Assembly: GCA_910589055.1 (NCBI GenBank)
Contig: CAJURN010000021.1
Span: forward strand, 1-54,091
Length of the DNA: 54,091 nucleotides
DNA from: an uncultured Muribaculaceae bacterium
GTDB taxonomy: Bacteria > Bacteroidota > Bacteroidia > Bacteroidales > Muribaculaceae
Direction: 5' to 3'
The position numbers were made by a program, and so were the translations under genes. Shown here in pieces: positions 1 through 7,954 of this stretch. Below the pieces are notes generated by a model. It was given only the letters and a program-made list of their open reading frames with translations, had not been told where the DNA came from and did not search any database. Every line of letters starts with the position of its first letter. The stretch's first letter is position 1.

Positions 1-65
1 TCTACCGCATCGCCATCACCACCTCCCTCAACAACCAATACGAGGGCTTCTATACCGTATTCTGA
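1..65 (+). CDS. 3' end of an unidentified protein gene
   Basis: An open frame enters from the left edge (codons from base 3) and stops at TGA 63-65. The last residues read NNQYEGFYTVF, ending in phenylalanine. A terminal aromatic residue is common in outer-membrane barrel proteins, but twenty residues are too few to name a family. Confidence 0.4.
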   Translation, partial: YRIAITTSLNNQYEGFYTVF

Positions 66-103
66 AAGCATTACATAAAACTAATCCTAAAATCTTTTTT
101 TTT

Positions 104-1588
104 ATGAGAAAACTAAATTATTTACTTTGTTGTGGCGCAATATTTGCCCCTGTTTTATCAAGTTGTAATGAGGATGAAATTCAGTTGGTAGCTGATGTGC
201 CGATTCCTATTGAGTCAAGGTCAAATGAAATCATTCTCCCTGACACCATTACTCGTCTTCATTTCGAGAATGAAGAAGAATTCTTTGCAGCAATGAATTC
301 AGAGGATTATAATACAACAGTACCATGTATGTCGCGTGCTTTGGATGATATAAAAGAACCAGGGGCAGAACTTGTTCAATTTACATGCCTTTTGGATACA
401 ATGCCGAACACATTACATCAAAAAGGACGCCGCTTTTATGATGCCTTGGGTTATGATACTTTAGTGCCAAATGAGAAGTTTGCCAAATTACTAAATGTAA
501 AGGGAGAGATAGAGATTGGTGATTATGTCTATCGAATCAATCAGGAGGGTACCTTTAAATATCCAAAGGAAAAAGCTGAAGAACTTGAAGATTTTATAGC
601 AAATGCTCCGAAAGATGGAGGAATAGAGATTTCCGAAAAAATGTTTAAATTTGATCGTGACCTAATGTTGTTCAAAACTTTTGTGGATAATTCTACTCCT
701 ATGATAGATTATGGGGGGACTGTTTGGCCTGATGAAGATATTGATGACCCGGTTACAACAATACCCGAACCTGATTTCAACTCATTTGCGACATATAATG
801 TGACATATGATGTTATACATTCTAATTTTTTGAGACATTTCTTGGGTGCTACAAAGACATTTACATTGAATTTTAGTGATAAAAGACGTGTTAGAGGATC
901 GTTCTATTCATATAGCTATATTTTCTATCACGAAATGGGAATTAAGGGATGGACTGATAAGAAGGTCTTGCTTGGATGGCGAAAAACCAATGCCGACGAA
1001 TTGCGTGTTGGATGGAGAAAGGTAATTATAGAAGAGAAATTTACGCCAGAAAAGATTCCAAGTGCCAATGCAATAAAGAAAGATGTATATTTCCCAACGG
1101 TTCCAGGATTAGTTAATGGCAAAATTGTAAATGTTGGTGTACTTTCGATATCGGATACAAATAGTTCTTTGTTGCAAAGTGTTTTGATACATGGAGCTAA
1201 AGCAGTTTTTGATTATTTGAGAAGACAAATTCCACCGAGTACTGACATTGGTAAAAATGTAAATGAAGATGTAGCAGCTTTAATTGTTGCGTCTCGGAAT
1301 AAAATGTATTATATTTGCAATGATGGTGAGACTCAGAAATTTGATGAAGACTATTATTGTCATGTTTTTTCAAAAGAATGGACTATTCCGGAAATAAATT
1401 GGAGTAATACCAACGGATTTGGTATCGGAGGTGTAAATCAAACGAACGCTACAGAGTTAAAAGGCATATTAAATGCAATTAGAATAGTATTCACCAAATC
1501 CGATAAGAAAATGATTAGCGGTGAGACTTATGTCTGTGCCAGATTCTCCGATAAATGGCAAGGAATGAAAATAGTCCTCGTAGATTAA
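104..1588 (+). CDS. putative lipoprotein of unknown function
   Basis: A 494-residue protein with a lipoprotein signal: MRKLNYLLCCGAIFAPVLSSC, lipobox LSSC, so it should be lipidated at Cys21 and sit on the outer side of a membrane. The body has no motif I can tie to a catalytic family. A central stretch reading LLNVKGEIEIGDYVYRINQEG resembles a segment seen in several uncharacterised Bacteroidales lipoproteins (memory, not a search). The coding sequence is clearly more AT-rich than the genes that follow, which suggests an accessory or recently acquired gene. It is preceded by a T-run (91-100) and no clear Shine-Dalgarno. The next gene is about 100 bp downstream. The function is unknown. Confidence 0.8.
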   Translation: MRKLNYLLCCGAIFAPVLSSCNEDEIQLVADVPIPIESRSNEIILPDTITRLHFENEEEFFAAMNSEDYNTTVPCMSRALDDIKEPGAELVQFTCLLDTMPNTLHQKGRRFYDALGYDTLVPNEKFAKLLNVKGEIEIGDYVYRINQEGTFKYPKEKAEELEDFIANAPKDGGIEISEKMFKFDRDLMLFKTFVDNSTPMIDYGGTVWPDEDIDDPVTTIPEPDFNSFATYNVTYDVIHSNFLRHFLGATKTFTLNFSDKRRVRGSFYSYSYIFYHEMGIKGWTDKKVLLGWRKTNADELRVGWRKVIIEEKFTPEKIPSANAIKKDVYFPTVPGLVNGKIVNVGVLSISDTNSSLLQSVLIHGAKAVFDYLRRQIPPSTDIGKNVNEDVAALIVASRNKMYYICNDGETQKFDEDYYCHVFSKEWTIPEINWSNTNGFGIGGVNQTNATELKGILNAIRIVFTKSDKKMISGETYVCARFSDKWQGMKIVLVD

Positions 1589-1687
1589 TCTTAGTTAAAT
1601 CAGAAGAGAAGGCCATTGATAAGCAATATAACAGAAGTAGAGGCTGTTTTGATGGTCTTCTCTTCATTTAATATAAAGGTAGTAATT

Positions 1688-2287
1688 ATGAAAAAGAATT
1701 TTGCTGTGGTAGCTATGGTGGCGGTGATGTCGGTTGCTGCTGCGCTCGGCGTTAGTGCCGGAGAGACTGTAAAGGTTCAGAAGTTCGAGGGTGAGCTGAA
1801 TGTAGGAATTACTGCTCCAATCGGAGGCGCGTACGGTGGGAAGAATCTTCCCGGGGCGTCGTTCGGTCTCGAGGGGCGCTACAACATCCCCAATACGGGT
1901 TGGGACTGCGGCCTGCTGTTCAACCTGTCTTATGCCCGGCGCAGCTTTCCGGGTGGTATAGAGTGGGGTGGAGTGATATACAATGATGTATTCCGTGTGT
2001 ATCAGCGTAATATGTCGTTCCGCTTCATGGCAACGGGCGCCTATAATTTCCGCCAGGGCAAAAAGGTGAATCCTTACGCAGGAATTGCAATCGGTGTTAC
2101 GGAGCATAATGCCAATAATTTCTTCGGAATTCCCGGGGAGCGGTGTACGTCGTTTTCATTTGCTCCGCGGGTAGGCGTGGAATTGTGGCGGCATCTTAGG
2201 GTCGGCGCGGCCTTCTATGTGGGCAACCGCCCTTACAATACTTTCGTTCTCAGCATCGGAGCCGTCCTCGGCGGCCGACCCAAGTAA
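1688..2287 (+). CDS. small outer-membrane beta-barrel protein
   Basis: A 199-residue exported protein. I start it at ATG 1688 because this gives a standard signal peptide (MKKNF, hydrophobic core, cleavage after VSAG); an upstream in-frame ATG at 1616 would bury the signal. The mature part has alternating amphipathic strands rich in Gly, Tyr, Phe and Arg (ELNVGITAPIGG, AGIAIGVTEHN, APRVGVELWRHLRVGAAFYVG), as in the 8-stranded OmpA/OmpW-like barrel proteins of Bacteroidota. No peptidoglycan-binding domain follows. It probably sits in the outer membrane; the ligand or role is not visible. A hairpin with a T-run lies about 60 bp downstream. Confidence 0.7.
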   Translation: MKKNFAVVAMVAVMSVAAALGVSAGETVKVQKFEGELNVGITAPIGGAYGGKNLPGASFGLEGRYNIPNTGWDCGLLFNLSYARRSFPGGIEWGGVIYNDVFRVYQRNMSFRFMATGAYNFRQGKKVNPYAGIAIGVTEHNANNFFGIPGERCTSFSFAPRVGVELWRHLRVGAAFYVGNRPYNTFVLSIGAVLGGRPK

Positions 2288-2345
2288 AAATTAGTATGGT
2301 TAGTTGATAATTTGAACAATAGACAGTTGATGATGTCAATAATCA

Positions 2346-2396
2346 GCCCCGGAAAAGCATGTCGTGATTGACAGGCTTCCCGGGGCCGGTTTTTTT
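2346..2396 (+). terminator. intrinsic terminator after the barrel protein
   Basis: Stem GCCCCGG..AAGC (2346-2358) pairs with GCTT.CCGGGGC (2375-2386), with a small internal loop at AA/C, and is followed by a run of seven T at 2390-2396. Confidence 0.6.
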
Positions 2397-2405
2397 GCAG
2401 TTGGA

Positions 2406-2499
2406 TAATGGGTGAAAGGAGAAGGGTGAAAAGTGAAGATAAATGCTTTGTTGGCAAAATCCATTATCTTCCCCCTTCACTTTAAACCCTTCACCCAAT
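2406..2499. repeat. facing purine/pyrimidine low-complexity arms
   Basis: The purine arm (2408-2436, GGGTGAAAGGAGAAGGGTGA followed by AAAGTGAAG) faces a pyrimidine arm (2470-2497, CCCCCTTCACTTTAAACCC, then TTCACCC), so the transcript could fold into a long imperfect hairpin. The same TTCACCCTTCACTTTTCAC wording occurs at 50817-50893. No gene was seen between 2288 and 2600. Confidence 0.6.
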
Positions 2500-2530
2500 C
2501 TCCAATGTGCCACCGCAATGTGTGATTTTT

Positions 2531-2562
2531 TTTGCTGATGGGAGAAAAATCGCTATATTTGC
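2531..2562 (+). promoter_or_regulatory. Bacteroidota promoter for the MazG-like gene
   Basis: A -33 element TTTG (2531-2534), 19 bp spacer, and -7 element TATATTTG (2554-2561) lie 38 bp before ATG 2600. Confidence 0.7.
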
Positions 2563-2599
2563 TTGTTGGAAGCTCTTTGGGGCTTCGCTGACTTGAATA

Positions 2600-2956
2600 A
2601 TGGATTCTTTAAAAGGTGACATAAGCCTCTCGGAGGCGCAGGCGACCGTTGATGAATGGATTCGAACTGTCGGCGTGCGATATTTTTCGCCGTTGACAAA
2701 TATGGCCGTGCTTACCGAAGAAGTGGGTGAGGTGGCCCGGATTATGGCGCGCACCTATGGCGACCAGTCGGCCAAAGAGGGCGAGCGTCTTGACCTGGCC
2801 GATGAGCTTGCCGACGTTCTGTGGGTGCTTGTTGCCATCGCTAACCAGACGGGTGTGAATCTCACCGAGGCTTTCCGCAACAATATTGAGAAGAAAAGCG
2901 TTAGGGACAGCAGAAGGCATCTCGAGAATCCGAAACTTAAATCAAATAACGAATAA
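2600..2956 (+). CDS. MazG-like nucleotide pyrophosphohydrolase
   Basis: A 118-residue all-alpha NTP pyrophosphohydrolase of the MazG-like type. The metal-binding signature is visible: TEEVGEVARI (EExxE) near residues 37-45 and DELADVLWVL (ExxD) near 69-78. The family hydrolyses (d)NTPs to monophosphate and pyrophosphate, often as house-cleaning of damaged nucleotides. The length fits the single-domain bacterial form rather than two-domain E. coli MazG. It is followed after 23 bp by deoC, so the two may be co-transcribed from the promoter at 2531-2562 and would both act in deoxynucleotide metabolism. The exact substrate cannot be read from the sequence. Confidence 0.88.
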   Translation: MDSLKGDISLSEAQATVDEWIRTVGVRYFSPLTNMAVLTEEVGEVARIMARTYGDQSAKEGERLDLADELADVLWVLVAIANQTGVNLTEAFRNNIEKKSVRDSRRHLENPKLKSNNE

Positions 2957-2979
2957 CCAACAATAAAACATCAAAAACT

Positions 2980-3867
2980 ATGAGCGATAACAAGTACCTT
3001 GACGCTATCGGCGCAAGCAAAGTCATCGAAGACGATGCACAGGTGGCTGCGGCTGTGGAGAAAATCCTCGCCGACCATTTTGAAGAGAATAATACTACCG
3101 ACGTACACAAGTTCCTTTTCAATACAATCGACCTCACCACACTCAAAGCTACCGACTCTCCTGTTTCGGTGGCAAAGTTCACCGAGGCTGTCAATACATT
3201 TGAAGAACAGTATCCCGAGCTGAAAAACGTGGCTGCAATATGCGTGTATCCCAACTTCGCGCAGGTTGTCCGCGCGGTGCTCGAGGTGAGCGACGTCGAA
3301 ATCGCATGCGTTTCGGGTGGATTCCCCTCCTCGCAGACATTCGATGAGGTGAAGATTGCAGAAACATCCCTCGCCATTGATGGCGGCGCTGATGAAATCG
3401 ACATCGTGCTCAACCTCGGCAACTTCCTTGACGGCGATTATGAAGGCGTGTGCGATGAAATCGCCGAGCAGAAAGACGCAACCCGTGGCGGCAAGCTCAA
3501 GGTGATTCTTGAAACAGGCGCGCTCAAAACCGCCGCAAACATCAAAAAGGCTTCCGTGCTGTCGCTCTATTCCGGTGCCGACTTCCTGAAGACCTCCACC
3601 GGTAAGGAATTCCCCGGCGCGAGCCTCGAGGCTGCCTACGTGATGGCCCAGTGTATCAAGGAATATTACGAGAAGACAGGCCGCAAGGTCGGATTCAAGG
3701 CTTCGGGCGGCGTAGCCACCACTGAAGATGCCGTTAAGTACTACACTGTTATCAAGGCCGTTCTCGGCGAGGAATGGATGACAAACGAGCTCTTCCGCCT
3801 TGGCGCGAGCCGTCTTGCCAACAACCTCCTTTCGTCCATCCTCGGCAAGGAAGTAAAGCATTTTTAG
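2980..3867 (+). CDS. deoC: deoxyribose-phosphate aldolase
   Basis: A 295-residue class I aldolase that splits 2-deoxyribose 5-phosphate into glyceraldehyde 3-phosphate and acetaldehyde in deoxynucleoside catabolism (cytosol). The Schiff-base lysine is in ADFLKTSTGK, the activating acidic residue lies in EIDIVLNLG, and the second lysine and phosphate loop are in VGFKASGGV. The length (about 295) is at the long end for DeoC because of an N-terminal extension (first 40 residues). ATG 2980 is the only reasonable start. It probably shares a transcript with the MazG-like gene upstream. Confidence 0.95.
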   Translation: MSDNKYLDAIGASKVIEDDAQVAAAVEKILADHFEENNTTDVHKFLFNTIDLTTLKATDSPVSVAKFTEAVNTFEEQYPELKNVAAICVYPNFAQVVRAVLEVSDVEIACVSGGFPSSQTFDEVKIAETSLAIDGGADEIDIVLNLGNFLDGDYEGVCDEIAEQKDATRGGKLKVILETGALKTAANIKKASVLSLYSGADFLKTSTGKEFPGASLEAAYVMAQCIKEYYEKTGRKVGFKASGGVATTEDAVKYYTVIKAVLGEEWMTNELFRLGASRLANNLLSSILGKEVKHF

Positions 3868-3900
3868 GAGTATAATCAACCGTCATAATCACGCACACAA

Positions 3901-4479
3901 ATGAAATTTTGGATTTTCCTCGACGGGCGTCAGCAAGGCCCCTACGATCTTGAACAACTTATGGATATGCCGGTGGAGCCTACTACGCCGGTATGGTTTG
4001 AGGGACTTCCCCAGTGGCTTCCCGCAGGGAATGTCGCAGAGCTGAATCCCCTTTTCGGAAAGGAGGCTCCGGCGACTGATGCTGTGGAGGATAAGGCCGC
4101 GGCGCAGGATGTCAAGGCCGGAGAGACTGAAGTCCTTGTTGAGGAAGAAACGACAGTAGAGGTTGTTACTCCTGTGGCAGAGGAAGCTCCCGCCGCAGGG
4201 AAGTATGCTCCCGGGCGTCGCCACTACAACGTCAACAATCGTCCTGACGAGCCTTGTCCGCCTACATACCTTGGCTGGACGATATTCCTGACCGTGTGCT
4301 GCTGCTCGCCGGTGAGTCTGGCGTCGCTTGTGGCATCCATTTGTGTGTCGAGCTATTACAACTCCGGCAGCCTTGCCAAGTCGCGCAAGGCATCGGAGAT
4401 AACGGCATGGCTCATCATGATTGCGATAGCGCTCGGATTCCTTCCGGCCATGCTCATGGGACTTATGTCGGGCGAGTGA
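3901..4479 (+). CDS. GYF-domain and CD225/dispanin-like membrane protein
   Basis: A 192-residue protein in three parts. Residues 1-50 (KFWIFLDGRQQGPYDLEQL ... VWFEGLPQWLPAG) match the GYF_2 / DUF4339 domain. Residues 55-115 are an acidic, Ala/Pro/Glu-rich linker. Residues 118-190 (PPTYLGWTIFLTVCC ... SYYNSGSLAKSRKASEITAW) match the CD225/dispanin two-helix domain with its YxxGxxxKAxxxS-type loop. It should be anchored in the inner membrane with the GYF domain in the cytosol. The biochemical role of these bacterial fusions is not known to me. Its stop overlaps the start of the DUF2752 gene (TGATG), so they are translationally coupled. Confidence 0.85.
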   Translation: MKFWIFLDGRQQGPYDLEQLMDMPVEPTTPVWFEGLPQWLPAGNVAELNPLFGKEAPATDAVEDKAAAQDVKAGETEVLVEEETTVEVVTPVAEEAPAAGKYAPGRRHYNVNNRPDEPCPPTYLGWTIFLTVCCCSPVSLASLVASICVSSYYNSGSLAKSRKASEITAWLIMIAIALGFLPAMLMGLMSGE

Positions 4480-4859
4480 TGCAGACGCGTAAGATAATCG
4501 CCACGGCGGCGATGGCTGTTGCAATAGTGGCAGCCGTCGCCGCCGTGGTGGCTTATTACTACCGCTACAATCCGGTGGAGTCGTATTCGCCGCGCTGTGT
4601 CGTGAAATATCTCACCGGCTACGACTGTCCCGGCTGCGGCAGCCAGCGGGCGCTCCATGCCCTTTTGAACGGCGACTTCTCCGCCGCGTGGCATTTCAAT
4701 CCTTACGTTTTCGTGTCCTTTCCGGCAGCGGTGTATTTCATCGTGGTTGAGGCCGGACGCCGGCGCTGGCCGCGGCTGCACCGGCTGTCCACTTCCGTTC
4801 CAGTAATAGTTGCGGTGTTTGCCCTGACGCTCGGATGGTGGATAGGTCGCAACCTCTGA
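4479..4859 (+). CDS. DUF2752 small membrane protein
   Basis: A 126-residue protein with three predicted membrane helices. The DUF2752 signature is clear: CPGCGSQRALHALLNGDF at about residues 45-62, with two cysteines in a CPGC motif after the first helix. ATG 4479 overlaps the upstream TGA, which selects this start over the longer frame from 4254 that lies inside the previous gene. Function unknown; it pairs with the GYF/CD225 protein here, an arrangement I recall from other Bacteroidota. Confidence 0.85.
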   Translation: MQTRKIIATAAMAVAIVAAVAAVVAYYYRYNPVESYSPRCVVKYLTGYDCPGCGSQRALHALLNGDFSAAWHFNPYVFVSFPAAVYFIVVEAGRRRWPRLHRLSTSVPVIVAVFALTLGWWIGRNL

Positions 4860-4929
4860 GCCGACGATTTTTTTGATGCGGATATGGATTCTTTTTTGCG
4901 GGGGCGGTGAAAAGCTCACGGATTTTGCC

Positions 4930-4937
4930 TAACTTTG
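4930..4937 (+). promoter_or_regulatory. -7 element before the RlmL-like gene
   Basis: TAACTTTG matches the Bacteroidota -7 consensus TAnnTTTG and lies 45 bp before ATG 4983. No good -33 TTTG is seen at the usual distance. Confidence 0.5.
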
Positions 4938-4982
4938 CACTGCGGTTTGCAATACCGCATAATCCCGATAGTTGACACTCTT

Positions 4983-6611
4983 ATGAACGAAACATTTGAA
5001 ATGGTTGCCAAGACCTTCCAGGGACTGGAAGATGTGCTTGCCGAGGAACTGCGCGCTCTGGGCGCTCAAAATGTAATGCCGGGCAAGCGTATGGTCGGAT
5101 TCAGCGGCGACCTCGAAATGCTCTATAAAGCCAACATGTGCTGCCGCACAGCGCTGCGTATTCTCAAACCATTCTATAAATTCAAGGCCTCCAATCCCGA
5201 CCAGCTCTATGAGCGCGTCAAGGAATACGATTGGTCGGATCTGCTGTCGCTCGACAAGACTTTCTCGATTGATTCCGTGACCTTCGGCGAGGAATTCTCG
5301 CACTCCCGTTTCGTGACATACAGGGTAAAGGATGCGATTGCCGACTGGTTCCGCGACCGTTTCGGAGCCGACAAGCGCCCGAAAGTGCGTCTTGACGGTG
5401 CCGACATCATGCTCAACGTACACATTGCCGGCGAGGATGTGACACTCTCGCTCGACTCGTCGGGTGAGTCGCTCCACAAGCGCGGCTACCGCCGTGCGCA
5501 GACCGAGGCTCCCATCAACGAGGTTCTTGCAGCCGGTATCATCCTCATGAGCGGATGGCGCGGCGATTCTCCGTTTGTCGATCCCATGTGCGGCTCCGGT
5601 ACGTTCCTTATCGAGGCTGCGATGATTGCCGCCAACATCTATCCCGGCGTTTACCGCGACCACTTCGCCTTCGAGACATGGAAAGATTTCGACGCTGAAC
5701 TGTTCGAACGCCTCTACAACGACGACTCCAACGAGCGCGAGGTGCGCTTCCCCATCGTGGGTGCCGATATCTCGCCCCGTGCGCTCGACATCGCCCGCGA
5801 GAACATCAAGGGTGCATGCGTGGGCAAATACATCGACCTTCGTGTAAGCCCCATCGCGCAGTGGGAGGAAGCTCCCCAGCCCGCCGGCGTGCTCATCACC
5901 AATCCTCCCTACGGCGAGCGAATCTCCGCCCCTGACATGAACGCCCTTTACAAGACCATCGGCAACCGCCTGAAAAATGTGTTCAAGGGCTATCACGCGT
6001 GGATTATCGGCTATCACGATGAATATTTCCATGAAATAGGTCTCGCACCTTCGCAGAAAGTTGCCCTCAACAATGGCGGCCTTGACTGCGAATTGCGCGA
6101 GTATGTGATATTTGAAGGCACGAAGAAGGACTTCCGTGCCGCAGGTGGCCGCATCAAGGACGAGCGTCCCGAACGCACTGACCGCACTTCGCGTCCCGCA
6201 GGCCGCAAACCCTTTGGAAAACGCGATGGCGAAGACCGTTTCGAGCGTCGTCCCAAGCGTGAAGGCGATGATTTCCGTCGTCCCGGCCGTTTCCGCAAGG
6301 ATGAAGATTCTGGTCGTGCTCCGCGCCACTTCGGACGTGGTGATGCTCCCCGCGACGAGCGTTTCAAGCGTCGTGACGATGACCGCCGTTTCAGTAGGCG
6401 TGACGATGAAAAATTTTCGCGTCGTGATGACCGACGTTTCAGCCGCCGCGACGACGACCGTCCTGCCGACGGAGAGGTGCGCCGCCGTCCCATCAATCTT
6501 GCCGCGCTTGGCAAGGGGCCGTCGATTCCTGCCGATAAGGAAATCGTGCTCAACCGTCCCGTATGGCGCCGTCGCAAGAACGCTCCCTCCGACGATAAAA
6601 CCGAAGATTAA
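4983..6611 (+). CDS. rlmL: THUMP-domain rRNA methyltransferase (RlmL-like) with a long charged tail
   Basis: A 542-residue class I SAM-dependent methyltransferase. It opens with the ferredoxin-like/THUMP module (AKTFQGLEDVLAEELRALGA, residues 8-160) and continues with a UPF0020/RlmL methyltransferase domain: SAM loop VDPMCGSGTFLIEAAMIA near residue 200 and catalytic NPPYGERI near residue 307. The family makes m2G2445 in 23S rRNA. After about residue 380 comes a 160-residue tail almost wholly of Arg, Asp, Phe, Lys and Gly, with repeated FSRRDD units at 6385-6460. The tail looks like an RNA-binding disordered region. ATG 4983 is chosen over 4935 because the -7 element lies at 4930. The exact target nucleotide is inferred from family. 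Confidence 0.85.
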   Translation: MNETFEMVAKTFQGLEDVLAEELRALGAQNVMPGKRMVGFSGDLEMLYKANMCCRTALRILKPFYKFKASNPDQLYERVKEYDWSDLLSLDKTFSIDSVTFGEEFSHSRFVTYRVKDAIADWFRDRFGADKRPKVRLDGADIMLNVHIAGEDVTLSLDSSGESLHKRGYRRAQTEAPINEVLAAGIILMSGWRGDSPFVDPMCGSGTFLIEAAMIAANIYPGVYRDHFAFETWKDFDAELFERLYNDDSNEREVRFPIVGADISPRALDIARENIKGACVGKYIDLRVSPIAQWEEAPQPAGVLITNPPYGERISAPDMNALYKTIGNRLKNVFKGYHAWIIGYHDEYFHEIGLAPSQKVALNNGGLDCELREYVIFEGTKKDFRAAGGRIKDERPERTDRTSRPAGRKPFGKRDGEDRFERRPKREGDDFRRPGRFRKDEDSGRAPRHFGRGDAPRDERFKRRDDDRRFSRRDDEKFSRRDDRRFSRRDDDRPADGEVRRRPINLAALGKGPSIPADKEIVLNRPVWRRRKNAPSDDKTED

Positions 6612-6650
6612 TCCCCTCTAATCCATAACCCCGTTAACATACACACAGCA

Positions 6651-7940
6651 ATGAACATCCTTCTGCTCGGAAGCGGTGGCCGCGAGGCGGCAATCGCATG
6701 GAAACTAAGTCAAAGCCCACGCACTGTCAAGCTCTACATCGCCCCGGGCAACGGTGGCACCGGACGATTCGGCGAAAACGTCCCCGGCCTGTCTCCGCTG
6801 GATTTCGATGCCGTGCGTGATTTTGTTGAAAAGCAGGCCATCGACCTTCTGATTGTTGGCAACGAGGATCCGCTCGTGGCCGGAATCGTGGATTATTTCC
6901 GCGCCGCCGGAAGCAATCTTCCCATTGTCGGACCCGAGACGGCCGGAGCAGCCCTCGAAGGCAGCAAGGATTTCGCCAAGCGCTTCATGGAGCGCCACGG
7001 CATACCCACGGCACGCTACCGCAGCTTCACTGCCGATACACTCACCGACGGATATGCCTTCCTCGAAACCCTCACTCCGCCTTACGTGCTCAAGGCCGAC
7101 GGTCTCGCCGCAGGTAAGGGCGTGCTTATCATCGACAACCTTGAGGAAGCCCGCAAGGCGCTTGCCGAAATGCTTGGAGGCATGTTCGGAAAATCCTCGG
7201 CAACAGTAGTTATCGAGGAATTCCTCAGCGGAATCGAGTGTTCCGTATTCGTCCTCACCGACGGCCATGGCAACTACCGCATCCTCCCCGTAGCTAAAGA
7301 TTACAAGCGAATCGGCGAAGGCGACACCGGCCTGAACACCGGCGGCATGGGTGCCGTAAGCCCTGTTGTATTCGCCGATGATGAGTTTATGAAGAAGGTT
7401 GAGGAACGCATTGTGCGTCCTACCGTCGACGGCCTTATTGCCGACGGTATCGACTACCGCGGATTCATCTTCCTCGGCTTAATCAATGTAGGAGGCGAGC
7501 CTATGGTGATTGAATATAACGTGCGCATGGGCGATCCCGAGACTGAGGTTGTGATGCTGCGTCTCGATTCCGACCTCGTTGACCTGGCCGAGGCAGCCGC
7601 CCGTGGCGACCTTTCAGGGGTTGAGGCGCGTATCGACCCGCGTGCCGCCGTAACCGTGATGGCCGTATCCGGCGGCTATCCCGAAAGCTATCCCAAAGGC
7701 AAGGAAATCACCGGCGAGCTTGACCCCGTGGATTCCATCCTTTTCCATGCCGGAACTAAAATCGACGCTGACGGACGCCTTGTAACCTCAGGCGGACGTG
7801 TAATCGCCGTTAGCTCCTATGGCAGGGATGTCGCTGACGCTCTCGCCCGCAGCTATGCCTCGCTTCAAGGGCTGAAATTCGACGGAATGTACTTCCGCCG
7901 TGACATTGGCCGCGACCTGCTCGCGCTTGAAAATAAATAA
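6651..7940 (+). CDS. purD: phosphoribosylamine-glycine ligase
   Basis: A 429-residue ATP-grasp enzyme that joins glycine to phosphoribosylamine in purine synthesis. Visible marks: N-terminal ILLLGSGGREAAIAWKL, NEDPLVAGI, the ATP-grasp loop VLKADGLAAGKGV, the metal-binding stretch YNVRMGDPETEVV, and the GLNTGGMGAVSP signature. Length is typical for GARS. It begins 39 bp after the RlmL-like gene; the next gene starts 14 bp after its stop, so it may share a transcript with the membrane protein and pdxB. Confidence 0.97.
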   Translation: MNILLLGSGGREAAIAWKLSQSPRTVKLYIAPGNGGTGRFGENVPGLSPLDFDAVRDFVEKQAIDLLIVGNEDPLVAGIVDYFRAAGSNLPIVGPETAGAALEGSKDFAKRFMERHGIPTARYRSFTADTLTDGYAFLETLTPPYVLKADGLAAGKGVLIIDNLEEARKALAEMLGGMFGKSSATVVIEEFLSGIECSVFVLTDGHGNYRILPVAKDYKRIGEGDTGLNTGGMGAVSPVVFADDEFMKKVEERIVRPTVDGLIADGIDYRGFIFLGLINVGGEPMVIEYNVRMGDPETEVVMLRLDSDLVDLAEAAARGDLSGVEARIDPRAAVTVMAVSGGYPESYPKGKEITGELDPVDSILFHAGTKIDADGRLVTSGGRVIAVSSYGRDVADALARSYASLQGLKFDGMYFRRDIGRDLLALENK

Positions 7941-7954
7941 GGATTTACATCGTT

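Noticed and set aside
4929..6329. 466-codon open frame on the minus strand opposite the RlmL-like gene
   Set aside because: It is the antisense shadow of a conserved GC-rich gene with clear motifs; its own translation has no signature and no promoter.
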